Shown one piece after another: positions 15,422-23,302 of a DNA stretch of 31,255 nucleotides. Location: contig VBGO01000030.1 of assembly GCA_005882525.1 (NCBI GenBank), forward strand, positions 1 through 31,255. Direction: 5' to 3'. This DNA is from Chloroflexota bacterium (lineage in GTDB: Bacteria; Chloroflexota; Dormibacteria; CF-121). Made by a program: the position numbers and the translations under genes. How positions within the stretch are numbered: the stretch's first letter is position 1; each line of letters opens with the position of its first letter. The notes beneath the pieces are model-generated. The model saw only the letters and a program-made list of their open reading frames with translations. It did not search any database and was not told where the DNA came from.

Positions 15422-16856
15422 CGACCACGCTGGCGGCGATCGCCGCGGCGACCTCCCCTCCGCCGTAGAGGGACTCCAGCGGCGAGGGCTCTTTCTCGAA
15501 CTCCCTTGTCTTTTCCAGCAGGCCCGGGTGGTCCTGGATAAAGCTGGTAGAGATGTGACCGTTGACGAAGTCTGGCTCCTCTAAGAGGGCACGGTGGAAC
15601 GGGATGGTCGTCTTTGGCCCGGTCAAAACGAATTCCCGCAGCGCACGGCGGCCGCGACCGATCGCCGACTCGCGGTCATCGCCCCAGACGATGAGCTTCA
15701 GCAACAGCGAGTCGAAGTGCGGCGAGATCTCCTGGTGGGGCCTGATGCCGCTGTCGACTCGAACGCCGGGGCCGGACGACGGCGCATAGCGCTGCACGCG
15801 GCGCGGCGTCGGCATGAAGTTGCGCAGTGGGTCCTCGGCGTTGATCCGAAACTCGATCGCATGCCCGCGCGGCTCGCCGTAGCCACCGGGCGGGAGCCGC
15901 TCGCCGCGGGCGATGCGGATCTGCTGGCGCACGAGGTCAATCCCGACGACCACCTCCGTGACCGGATGCTCGACCTGGAGCCTGGTGTTCATCTCGAGAA
16001 AATAGAACTCGTCGCCCGACACGATGAACTCGACCGTTCCCGCGTTGCGGTAGCCTACCGCCGCCGCCGCCCTGACGGCCGCGTCGGCCATCGCCAGTCG
16101 CCTCGGTGCGCTGAGGCCGACCGCCGGCGTTTCCTCGAGCAGCTTCTGATGACGGCGCTGGATCGAACACTCACGCTCGCCGAGCGCGAGGGTCGTGCCG
16201 TGATCATCGGCCAGGACCTGCATCTCGATGTGGCGCGGATGCTCCAGATATCGCTCCAGGTAGACATCGGGGCTGCCGAACGAGCTCTGCGCCGCCCGGC
16301 GGCAGGCTTCGAACGCCGCCGGGAGCTCCTCGGCCCGCTTCGCGACGCGCATCCCAATCCCGCCCCCACCGGCTGCCGCCTTGACCATCACCGGGTAACC
16401 GATCCGTTCCGCCTCGCGAAGGGCGGCGCCCTCGTCGGCGAGCGCCGCCGTACCGGGAACCACGGGGACGCCGGCATCGCTCATTCGGCGACGGGCCTCG
16501 ACTTTATCGCCCATCGCTCGCATGCTGGATGCCGTCGGGCCGATGAAGGTCAGGCCGTTCCGGGCGCACACCTCGGCGAAGGCTGGGTTCTCGGACAGAA
16601 AGCCATACCCGGGATGGACCGCGTCGGCGCCCTGCTTGCGCGCGACCCGCACCAGCTGTTCGATATCGAGATAGGCCCGGCGCGGCGACTCGCCGCTCAG
16701 GCCGACGCGCTCATCGGCAAAGTAGGCATGCGGGGAGCGGGCATCGGGCTCCGCGTAGACCGCGACGGTCGGGATCCCCATCTCCCGGCAGGTCCGCATC
16801 ACCCGGAGGGCGATCTCGCCGCGGTTCGCGACCAGTACCTTGGTGACGTTAGCCAA
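15411..16856 (-). CDS. accC: Biotin carboxylase subunit (AccC/PycA-type)
   Basis: This ATP-grasp enzyme carboxylates biotin on a carrier domain using bicarbonate and ATP. The 481-residue protein has the full set of motifs: KVLVANRGEIALRVMRTC at the N-terminus, VHPGYGFLSENPAFAEVC, the glycine-rich loop KAAAGGGGIGMR, ECSIQRRHQKLLEE, and EMNTRLQVEHPVTE with the catalytic Glu, Asn and Arg. It lacks carrier and carboxyltransferase domains, and these are supplied by the upstream gene. The two frames overlap by eight bases (TTG start at 16856 within the end of the partner), so the pair should be made in equal amounts as a two-subunit carboxylase. A role in acetyl-CoA or propionyl-CoA carboxylation cannot be excluded, but the partner points to a pyruvate carboxylase-like enzyme. 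Confidence 0.95.
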   Translation of the reverse strand: MANVTKVLVANRGEIALRVMRTCREMGIPTVAVYAEPDARSPHAYFADERVGLSGESPRRAYLDIEQLVRVARKQGADAVHPGYGFLSENPAFAEVCARNGLTFIGPTASSMRAMGDKVEARRRMSDAGVPVVPGTAALADEGAALREAERIGYPVMVKAAAGGGGIGMRVAKRAEELPAAFEACRRAAQSSFGSPDVYLERYLEHPRHIEMQVLADDHGTTLALGERECSIQRRHQKLLEETPAVGLSAPRRLAMADAAVRAAAAVGYRNAGTVEFIVSGDEFYFLEMNTRLQVEHPVTEVVVGIDLVRQQIRIARGERLPPGGYGEPRGHAIEFRINAEDPLRNFMPTPRRVQRYAPSSGPGVRVDSGIRPHQEISPHFDSLLLKLIVWGDDRESAIGRGRRALREFVLTGPKTTIPFHRALLEEPDFVNGHISTSFIQDHPGLLEKTREFEKEPSPLESLYGGGEVAAAIAASVVVSD

Positions 16857-18645
16857 TCGTCATCAACACTTCGTTGGGCGCGACGATCGCGCCCTCCCTG
16901 GCGAAGACCTCGCGCACGGTGCCGCCGACGGTCGCCACGATGTCGTTCTGCATCTTCATCGCCTCCAGGACGACGACCACGTCACCCAGCCGGACGCGGT
17001 CCCCGGGCGCGACCTTGATCTTGACCACCATCCCCTGCATCGGCGCCTGGATCGCGCCATCGCCGCCGGCACGCTGAGCCGCGGTCGGACCTGACGCGGC
17101 GGCCGCGGGCGCCGCGGCGGCTACCCCGGCCCCATCGCCGAGGATCCGAACGCGATAGGGCTCGCCGTCGACTTCGACGGTGAACTCGCGGGCGGCCGGT
17201 TCCGCCGCCGCCGGCGGTCCCTGCGGGACGACGGCGGGCGCCGCTGCCGGTTGCGGTTCGGGCGTCGGGGTCGGTGGCATCCCGCCGGCAGCCGGTTCGG
17301 CGCGGTGCCCGGCCGGCCGAAGAATATTCGGTGCGTCTTCCGGGAACAGAATGTAGGTCAGCACCTGGTCCACCCCGCTCGGGTTCAAGCCCTGCTTGCG
17401 CATCTCGCGCCGGGCTCGGTCGATGCCGGGCTGCAGCAGGTCCGCGGGCCGGAGGGTGATCGCCTCCGACGAGCCGAGCGCGCGCTTGCGGACGTCGGGG
17501 TCGATGGGCCCGGGTGGCTCCCCGAACAGTCCTTTCACGTAGTCACGGAATGGCTGGTCGATGTGCTGGTAGCGTTTCTCGCTGAGCGTGTTGGCCAGCG
17601 CCTGGTTCGCGGCGATCCGGTTGATCGGCGCCGCCATCGGCGGGTACCCCATCTCCTGGCGGACCAGGAGCAGCTCCTCCAGCAGCCGGTCGTAGCGATC
17701 GATCGCGTTGCGCTCACGGAGGTTGCGGATCAGGACCGCCAGGACGGGAGCGGGTAACTGATGCTGCAGGACCAGGACATCGTTTCGAAAGGCGATCGGG
17801 TCCTGGAACTCGAGATACTCATCGTGGATCTCATCGAAATAGCGGCTCGCCTGGCCAATCAGATTGAGGTCGAGGCCGGTGTCGTACGGTCCGTCGCGAA
17901 GACTGGCCACCATCGTCTCGGTCGCGGGTTGCGAGGCGCCCCAGGCCAGCGCCGAGAGCGCGGTATCGATGCCGGTCGCTCCGGCCTCGATTGCGCCGTA
18001 GTACGAAATCGGCGCCAGGGCCGTCGTCGCGTGGGAATGCACGCTGACGGGTAGCTTGGTGGCGCTGACGATCGCGCTGACCAGCGCCCGGGCGGGGATG
18101 GGCGCCAGGATCCCAGCGACATCCTCGATCCCGATCCAGTCCACCCCTAGGGCTTTCAACCGGCCCGCCGATTTGACGATGCGGGCCTCGTCCACGACCG
18201 GGCTCGGGCTGTAGACCATGGCGCCGATGACGCGCGCCCCCGCCTTGCGGGCGGCCTCGATCGGCACCTGGAGGTTGCGGAGGTCGTTGAGCGGATCGAA
18301 CATGCGAATCACGCGAACGCCATCGTCGACGGCCTGCTCGATGAAGGCCCGCACCACGTCGTCGGGCTGATGCGTCTGACCGAGCAGCGTCTGGCCGCGG
18401 ATCAACATCTGCAGCGGCGTCTTGACAATGGCGGCTCGCAACGCGCGCAGCCGCTGCCAGGGATCCTCCTTCAAGGCGCGCACCGAGGCGGCAAAGGCCC
18501 AGCCGCCCCAGGCGTCGAGTGCGTGGTACCCGATGTCGTCCAGGGTCTGCGCGATGGGCAGCACGTGCTGCAGCTTGAGGCGCCCCTGCAGCAGACTCTG
18601 TTGGGCGTCGCGTAGCACAGTCTCGGTGATCAAGACCCTGGGCAC
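16849..18645 (-). CDS. Pyruvate carboxylase subunit B / oxaloacetate decarboxylase alpha-like protein with biotin carrier domain
   Basis: The 598-residue protein has a carboxyltransferase TIM barrel (about 1-290), a PYC-type tunnel domain (about 300-440), a Pro/Ala-rich linker (about 445-485) and a biotinyl domain with EAMKMQN (biotin on Lys564). Barrel metal ligands Asp13 (LRDAQQS), His203 and His205 (HSHATTA) are kept. The carboxylated lysine of the family, in IKDMAG, is Glu174 here (GIEDVAGIL). The spacing of all four sites matches V. cholerae OadA (Asp17, Lys178, His207, His209) with a constant shift of four, so the alignment is firm. LRDAHQS is LRDAQQS, and the usual GGATFD is GGWAFA. 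The family carboxylates pyruvate or decarboxylates oxaloacetate; with these changes the substrate is uncertain. The GTG start at 18645 lies 22 bases after purE with a TACAAT box six bases upstream. Confidence 0.9.
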   Translation of the reverse strand: MPRVLITETVLRDAQQSLLQGRLKLQHVLPIAQTLDDIGYHALDAWGGWAFAASVRALKEDPWQRLRALRAAIVKTPLQMLIRGQTLLGQTHQPDDVVRAFIEQAVDDGVRVIRMFDPLNDLRNLQVPIEAARKAGARVIGAMVYSPSPVVDEARIVKSAGRLKALGVDWIGIEDVAGILAPIPARALVSAIVSATKLPVSVHSHATTALAPISYYGAIEAGATGIDTALSALAWGASQPATETMVASLRDGPYDTGLDLNLIGQASRYFDEIHDEYLEFQDPIAFRNDVLVLQHQLPAPVLAVLIRNLRERNAIDRYDRLLEELLLVRQEMGYPPMAAPINRIAANQALANTLSEKRYQHIDQPFRDYVKGLFGEPPGPIDPDVRKRALGSSEAITLRPADLLQPGIDRARREMRKQGLNPSGVDQVLTYILFPEDAPNILRPAGHRAEPAAGGMPPTPTPEPQPAAAPAVVPQGPPAAAEPAAREFTVEVDGEPYRVRILGDGAGVAAAAPAAAASGPTAAQRAGGDGAIQAPMQGMVVKIKVAPGDRVRLGDVVVVLEAMKMQNDIVATVGGTVREVFAREGAIVAPNEVLMTIG

Positions 18646-18651
18646 GCCGCT

Positions 18652-18657
18652 ATTGTA
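18652..18657 (-). promoter_or_regulatory. Candidate -10 box giving a leaderless carboxyltransferase mRNA
   Basis: TACAAT on the minus strand ends six bases before the GTG start at 18645, so transcription would begin at or next to the start codon. There is no Shine-Dalgarno sequence at this GTG, as expected for leaderless translation. A -35 is poor (TTAAGC, 18-base spacer). Co-transcription with purE is the alternative. Confidence 0.4.
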
Positions 18658-18667
18658 TTCCCGGTTT

Positions 18668-19144
18668 TCAGACCGGCTTAACTAATCGGTTTGCCTCCCG
18701 TCGCTCGATGAGCTTCTCTTTCGCGCCCGGGTCGTTGAGTGCCAGGATGCCGGTCGCGAGATGCGCGGCATTCCGGGCGCCGGCCTCACCGATGGCGACG
18801 GTCGCCACCGGGATGCCGGCCGGCATCTGGGACATCGAGAGCAGCGCGTCGAGCCCGCCCAGCGCGCCCCCCGACATCGGCACGCCGATCACCGGCAGCA
18901 GGCTCCAGGCCGCCACCACGCCGGGCAGGTGCGCCGCGCCGCCGGCGGCGGCGATCAGGACTTTGAGCCCACGGCCTTCGGCCTGCGTCGCCCACTGGCG
19001 ACAACCCTCGGGGTCGCGGTGCGCAGAGCGGACCACGACCTCGTATGTCACGCCGTAGGCATCCAGCACTTCGCAGCAGCGCTGCATGGTCGGACGGTCT
19101 GACTCACTTCCCATCACGATCCCGACCAGCGGCGCGTCGCTCAC
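18668..19144 (-). CDS. purE: N5-CAIR mutase PurE (class I)
   Basis: PurE converts N5-CAIR to CAIR, moving the carboxyl group made by PurK. The protein has 158 residues. Motifs GSESDRPTM near 12-20, SAHRDP near 40-45, and AAAGGAAHLPG near 65-75 identify the bacterial class I enzyme; class II AIR carboxylases carry SAHK and lack GGAAHLPG. SAHRDP differs from the common SAHRTP. Class I normally needs PurK, but no purK is in this window; the next gene downstream encodes a biotin-dependent carboxylase subunit instead. The GTG start at 19144 overlaps the purD stop as GTGA. Confidence 0.97.
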   Translation of the reverse strand: MSDAPLVGIVMGSESDRPTMQRCCEVLDAYGVTYEVVVRSAHRDPEGCRQWATQAEGRGLKVLIAAAGGAAHLPGVVAAWSLLPVIGVPMSGGALGGLDALLSMSQMPAGIPVATVAIGEAGARNAAHLATGILALNDPGAKEKLIERREANRLVKPV

Positions 19145-20418
19145 GGAAGAACCGGCGCTTCGATTTCGCGCAGAGCCAGGTCGTGCCGGTAGGTCATACC
19201 CTGGAAGCGGATCCGGTCGACGTTGCGATAGGCGCGCTCGCGCGCCTCCCCGATCGAGTCACCGAGGGCAACCAGGGTCAGGACACGCCCGCCCGCCGTG
19301 AGATAGCCGGCCGGGCCGGCGGTCGTGGCAGCATGGAATGCGAAAACGTCGGGCTCGAGTGTCCCCAGGCCCTCGACCGGGTAACCCGTCTGATAGGTCC
19401 CCGGATATCCGCGGGAGGCGAGGACGACCCCAACAGTCGACCTGCCCGACCACGATGGATTGATCTCACCGAGCGCGCCGCGCGCGGTCGCCTCGAGCCA
19501 GGGCACCACATCCCCGCTCAGCCGTGGCAGAACAACCTGCGCCTCCGGGTCTCCGAAACGGGCATTGAACTCGAGCGCCTGGACCCCGGAGGGCCCCACC
19601 ATCAGGCCGGCGTAGAGGCAGCCGTAATACGGCGTCCCCTCGTCGCGGAGGCGCTGAACCACCGGCTTGAGCACAGCGGTCACGGCTCGATCGATCTCCT
19701 CCGGGCCAAAGAAGCCGACCGGCGAATAGCCGCCCATCCCGCCAGTGTTGGGTCCCTTATCGCCGTCCAGGGCCCGCTTGTAGTCGCAGGCCGGCGGCAG
19801 CGGGACCACGCGATCCCCGTCGACCAGAGCCATCAGGGAAACCTCGCGGCCGTCGATCTTCTCCTCGAGGACGATCCGGTCAGCGGCGGCGCCCACCGTC
19901 TTGCGCAGCATCAGGGTGTCGATGCATTCGAGCGTCTCATCCGCATCGCGCGGCACCAGCGTGCCTTTGCCCTTGGCGAGCCCATCCGCTTTGACGACGA
20001 ACGGCCGGCGCTCGCCGCGCACGAAATCCTTGGCCCGGGCCGGGTCGTCGAAGACGTGATGGGCGGGGGTTGGCACGCCGGCGCGCGCCATCAGGGACTT
20101 GGCAAACGCCTTGCTGCTTTCGATCCGCCCGGCCGCCGCGGTCGGGCCAAAGACCAGGCGGCCGTCGGCGATCAGCCGGTCGGCGACTCCGGCGGCGACC
20201 GCCGCCTCCGGACCGATCACGGTCAAACCGATCTCCCGCTCGGCGACGAAACGGGCAATCCCGACGACGTCCGTTGCCTGCAGTCCGCTGTTGACGGCGA
20301 TCGCCGCGGTCGCCGCGTTACCCGGGGCGCAGTAGACAGCACTGGTCAGCGGGCTCTGCAGCGCCTTCCAGGTGAGCGCGTGCTCCCGCGCACCGCTGCC
20401 GACGATCAGGACGTTCAT
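19141..20418 (-). CDS. purD: Phosphoribosylamine-glycine ligase PurD
   Basis: PurD joins phosphoribosylamine and glycine with ATP, giving GAR. It is an ATP-grasp protein of 425 residues with the start chosen here. Recognisable parts are the N-terminal MNVLIVGSGAREHALTWKA, VIGPEAAVAAGVADRL, the ATP-grasp segment VVKADGLAKGKGT, LEEKIDGREVSLMALVDG, NTGGMGGYSPV, and LEFNARFGDPEAQVVLPRL with metal ligands. The ATG at 20418 overlaps the guaA stop as ATGA, matching the coupling style of this region; a GTG six bases earlier (20424) would add two residues. The stop overlaps the purE start (GTGA). Confidence 0.97.
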   Translation of the reverse strand: MNVLIVGSGAREHALTWKALQSPLTSAVYCAPGNAATAAIAVNSGLQATDVVGIARFVAEREIGLTVIGPEAAVAAGVADRLIADGRLVFGPTAAAGRIESSKAFAKSLMARAGVPTPAHHVFDDPARAKDFVRGERRPFVVKADGLAKGKGTLVPRDADETLECIDTLMLRKTVGAAADRIVLEEKIDGREVSLMALVDGDRVVPLPPACDYKRALDGDKGPNTGGMGGYSPVGFFGPEEIDRAVTAVLKPVVQRLRDEGTPYYGCLYAGLMVGPSGVQALEFNARFGDPEAQVVLPRLSGDVVPWLEATARGALGEINPSWSGRSTVGVVLASRGYPGTYQTGYPVEGLGTLEPDVFAFHAATTAGPAGYLTAGGRVLTLVALGDSIGEARERAYRNVDRIRFQGMTYRHDLALREIEAPVLP

Positions 20419-21938
20419 TCCCACTCGATGGTCGAGGGCGGCTTCGACGAGATGTCGTAGACGACGCGGTTGACGCCCGGAACCTCGTTGACGATGCGGC
20501 TGGAGATCTTTGCCAGCACCTCATAGGGCAGGCGTGCCCAGTCGGCCGTCATCCCATCCTCGCTTTGCACCGCCCGCACTGCGACCACGTTGCCGTACGT
20601 CCGGTAGTCACCCATCACCCCCACGCTCTGCAACGGCGTCAGGATGGCAAACGACTGCCAGAGTGAGCGATAGAGTCCCGCCGCCTTGATCTCGTCGACG
20701 ACGATCCAGTCCGCCGCTCGGAGCGTCTCCAAGCGTTCCTGGGTCACCTCGCCGATGATGCGGACGGCCAGGCCGGGACCGGGAAACGGCTGGCGCTGCA
20801 CCATGTCCTCGGGCAGCCCCAGCGCCGAGCCGATGGCACGAACTTCGTCCTTGAACAGGTAACGTAGCGGCTCGACCAACTTGAAACGTAGATCCGCGGG
20901 CAGGCCACCGACGTTGTGATGCGTCTTGATCCGATGGGCATTGTGGGTGTCGTGGCTGGTGCTTTCGATCACATCGGGATACAGCGTGCCCTGCGCCAGG
21001 AAATCGGTGCCCAACAGCGAGGCCGCTTCGCGCTCGAAGACCTTGATGAAGCTGGCGCCGATGCGACGTCGCTTCTCCTCCGGATCGATGATCCCCTGCA
21101 GCGCGTCGAGGAACTCGTCGCTGGCATCAACCGCCTTGAGGTCGATGCCGAGATGACGCTGCATGACCTCTTCCACGCGCCGCCGCTCGTCCCGACGCAA
21201 CAGCCCGTTGTCGACGATCAGGCAGGTCAGCTGACCGGGGATCGCGCGATGCACCAGCGTGGCGCAGACAGCCGAATCCACCCCTCCTGACAGTGCGCAG
21301 AGCACCCGGCCGTCAGCAACCTGTTCCCGGATGGCCCGGGTCGCCTCGTCGATGAAGGCCGCCGGCTTCCAGGTGCCGCGGCAACCCGCGACCTGGTACA
21401 GGAAGTTACGCAAGATGTCACGCCCCTGGGGCGTGTGGATCACCTCCGGGTGGAACGCGATCCCGTAACGTCCGGCATCGTCGGCCATCGCCGCGATGGT
21501 CGAGTTCTCGGATTCCGCCAGCCGGCGAAAGCCCCGTGGCGCTTCGAGGATGGTGTCCCCGTGGCTCATCCACACCGGAAGCTCCGTGGGTAGGTCGTGG
21601 AAAAGGCGGGCCCGGTCCCGGACACGGACGCTGGCCGGTCCATACTCCCGTTTCCCGGCCGGGGCTACCTTGCCCCCGAGCTGATACGCGAGCAACTGCA
21701 TCCCGTAACAGATGCCGAGCACCGGGACGCCGGCCTCGAGCGCCGCGGGATCGCAGCGCGGTGCGCCGTCCTCGTACACGCTGGACGGTCCGCCGGAGAG
21801 GATGAGCGCCTGCGGAGCGCGAGCCCGGATCGCCTCCCAAGGGGTGGTCCCGGGGATCAACTCGCAATACACGCCGGCTTCACGCACACGGCGCGCGATC
21901 AGCTGGCTGTACTGCGACCCAAAGTCGAGCACCAGCAC
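20415..21938 (-). CDS. guaA: GMP synthase (glutamine-hydrolysing) GuaA
   Basis: GuaA aminates XMP to GMP. The 507-residue protein has the N-terminal glutaminase (about 1-190) with VLDFGSQYSQLIARRVRE, the nucleophile Cys77 in GICYGMQ and His163/Glu165 in FHPEVIHT. The ATP pyrophosphatase domain follows with the P-loop ALSGGVDSAV (about 215-224), and then the dimerisation domain ending in PPSTIEWE, the usual GuaA C-terminus. I take GTG at 21938 as the start because it places LVLDFGSQY at the N-terminus; GGAGG lies 11 bases upstream. The 77-base gap to guaB3 contains a GC-rich stretch (GGGGGAGGGGAGCC on the minus strand) similar to half of the junction repeats and nothing else evident. It is in one transcription unit with guaB3 and purD. 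Confidence 0.98.
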   Translation of the reverse strand: MLVLDFGSQYSQLIARRVREAGVYCELIPGTTPWEAIRARAPQALILSGGPSSVYEDGAPRCDPAALEAGVPVLGICYGMQLLAYQLGGKVAPAGKREYGPASVRVRDRARLFHDLPTELPVWMSHGDTILEAPRGFRRLAESENSTIAAMADDAGRYGIAFHPEVIHTPQGRDILRNFLYQVAGCRGTWKPAAFIDEATRAIREQVADGRVLCALSGGVDSAVCATLVHRAIPGQLTCLIVDNGLLRRDERRRVEEVMQRHLGIDLKAVDASDEFLDALQGIIDPEEKRRRIGASFIKVFEREAASLLGTDFLAQGTLYPDVIESTSHDTHNAHRIKTHHNVGGLPADLRFKLVEPLRYLFKDEVRAIGSALGLPEDMVQRQPFPGPGLAVRIIGEVTQERLETLRAADWIVVDEIKAAGLYRSLWQSFAILTPLQSVGVMGDYRTYGNVVAVRAVQSEDGMTADWARLPYEVLAKISSRIVNEVPGVNRVVYDISSKPPSTIEWE

Positions 21939-22015
21939 CAGGTCCTGCGCCTCCAGGCTCCCCTCCCCCGCGGGCGCGGACGGCTGATGTTGAAGCGTCG
22001 AGGCTCGGGCGACCG

Positions 22016-23221
22016 CTATGTCCCCATCCCGACTTGCTGGGCCTGCTGGAAAAGCTTCCCCTCGTTCTGGATCGCCGGGGCGATCACCAGCTCGGTCTGC
22101 TGGAAATCGCGCAGCGTCGCGGCGCCACAGACGCCCATCGCCGAGCGAAGGGCACCGACCAGGTTTTGCGTCCCATCGTCGACTCGCGCCGGCCCGAGCA
22201 GGACCTCGCGCAGCGTGCCACGCCGGCCGACCTTGATGCGCGTGCCACGCGGGAGATTCGGATCGGGCGTCGCCATCCCCCAGTGATAGCCGCCGCCTGC
22301 CGCATCGGTGGTTCCCGCAAAGATGGAGCCGACCATCACCGCATCGGCACCCGCGGCGAATGCCTTGGCGATGTCGCCGGCCACCCGCATGCCGCCGTCG
22401 GTGATGACCTGGACGCGGCGGCCGGTCTCACGTAAGCAGGTTTCCCGCGCAGCGGCCACATCGCTGGTCGCGGTGACTTGCGGCACCCCGACGCCGAGCA
22501 CGCCGCGGGTGGTGCAGGCCGCGCCCGGTCCGACGCCCACGAGGATGCCCGAGATGCCCGTTTGCATCAGCTCCAACGCGGTTTCGTAGTCGACGCAGTT
22601 GCCGGCGACGACCGGGATCGACAGCCCGGCGCAGAGCTTCTCGAACGAGAGTTGCTCATAGGAACGCGAGATGTGCCGCGCGGTGAGGACCGTCCCCTGG
22701 ACGACCAGGCAATCGGCCCCCGCCTCCGCGACCAGGCCGGCGCGCCGGCTGGCGTGGGCCGGCACGGTCGAAACGCCGACCGGGACCCGGGCCCGCTTGA
22801 CGGCCATGATCCGCTCTCCAATCAGCTGCTCGCGAACCGGGGCCTGGTACAGCTTCTGCAGCAGGGCGTTGATGTGCTCCCGGGGCGCCTCCGCGATCTC
22901 CTGCAGGACGCTGGTCGGGTCGGCGTAGCGGGTCTGCAGCCCATCGAGGTTGAGCACCGCCATGCCCCCCAGACGGCCCATCTCGACCGCGAAGCGCACA
23001 TCGACGACGCCGTCCATCGCCGCCGCGAGGATCGGGACGGCCAGCCGGAGCGAGCCCAGCTCAACGCTGCTGTCGACTTCCTCGGGATTGATCGTCACCC
23101 GGCCGGGGACCAGCGCCACCTCATCGAAGCCGTAGGCACGGCGGGCCCGCTTGAAGCGGCCCAGCTCGAATGTCTCGCTGGCTTCGAACGCCGAGGCTTT
23201 CAGGGGCGCACGCACACTCAT
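22016..23221 (-). CDS. guaB3: IMP dehydrogenase of the GuaB3 type
   Basis: The 401-residue (beta/alpha)8 barrel belongs to the IMPDH/GMP reductase family. It lacks the CBS (Bateman) insert of the usual 480-500 residue GuaB: the sequence runs directly from LAVPILAAAMDGVVD through LNLDGLQTRYAD to MAVKRARVPVGVSTVP without a CBS pair. The N-terminal segment (FELGRFKRARRAYGFDEVALVPG) is typical of GuaB3 proteins. The catalytic loop GPGAACTTRGVLGVGVPQ keeps the Cys (Cys236) that attacks IMP, and the region after VITDGGMRVAGDIAKAFAAGADAVMVGS is standard. GuaB3 was long called IMPDH-related; an activity as IMP dehydrogenase has been reported for cyanobacterial members. Its place directly before guaA supports that role here. 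ATG at 23221 has GGAG nine bases upstream; a TATAAT box lies 72 bases upstream. Confidence 0.93.
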   Translation of the reverse strand: MSVRAPLKASAFEASETFELGRFKRARRAYGFDEVALVPGRVTINPEEVDSSVELGSLRLAVPILAAAMDGVVDVRFAVEMGRLGGMAVLNLDGLQTRYADPTSVLQEIAEAPREHINALLQKLYQAPVREQLIGERIMAVKRARVPVGVSTVPAHASRRAGLVAEAGADCLVVQGTVLTARHISRSYEQLSFEKLCAGLSIPVVAGNCVDYETALELMQTGISGILVGVGPGAACTTRGVLGVGVPQVTATSDVAAARETCLRETGRRVQVITDGGMRVAGDIAKAFAAGADAVMVGSIFAGTTDAAGGGYHWGMATPDPNLPRGTRIKVGRRGTLREVLLGPARVDDGTQNLVGALRSAMGVCGAATLRDFQQTELVIAPAIQNEGKLFQQAQQVGMGT

Positions 23222-23292
23222 CGCCGCCGGCTCCGGACCCGTATCGAGCTCAAAGGGTGTGCGTGTACCTCAGAACGAGCTGGTTTTCGGGG

Positions 23293-23298
23293 ATTATA
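23293..23298 (-). promoter_or_regulatory. Probable -10 box of the guaB3-guaA-purD-purE operon
   Basis: A perfect TATAAT on the minus strand within GTTATAATC, identical over nine bases to the purB promoter. CCGAAAACC follows two bases downstream. No strong -35 hexamer is seen. The site overlaps the start region of the divergent ybaK-like gene. Confidence 0.55.
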
Positions 23299-23302
23299 AC
23301 GG

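Noticed and set aside
18668..19144. Class II PurE (PurK-independent AIR carboxylase)
   Set aside because: The SAHR and GGAAHLPG motifs are of class I, so the missing purK cannot be explained this way.
19045..20460. 471-codon plus-strand frame opposite purD
   Set aside because: Shadow frame; purD motifs on the minus strand explain the region fully. The same holds for the plus-strand frames at 10792-12045, 15594-17018 and 23170-24549.
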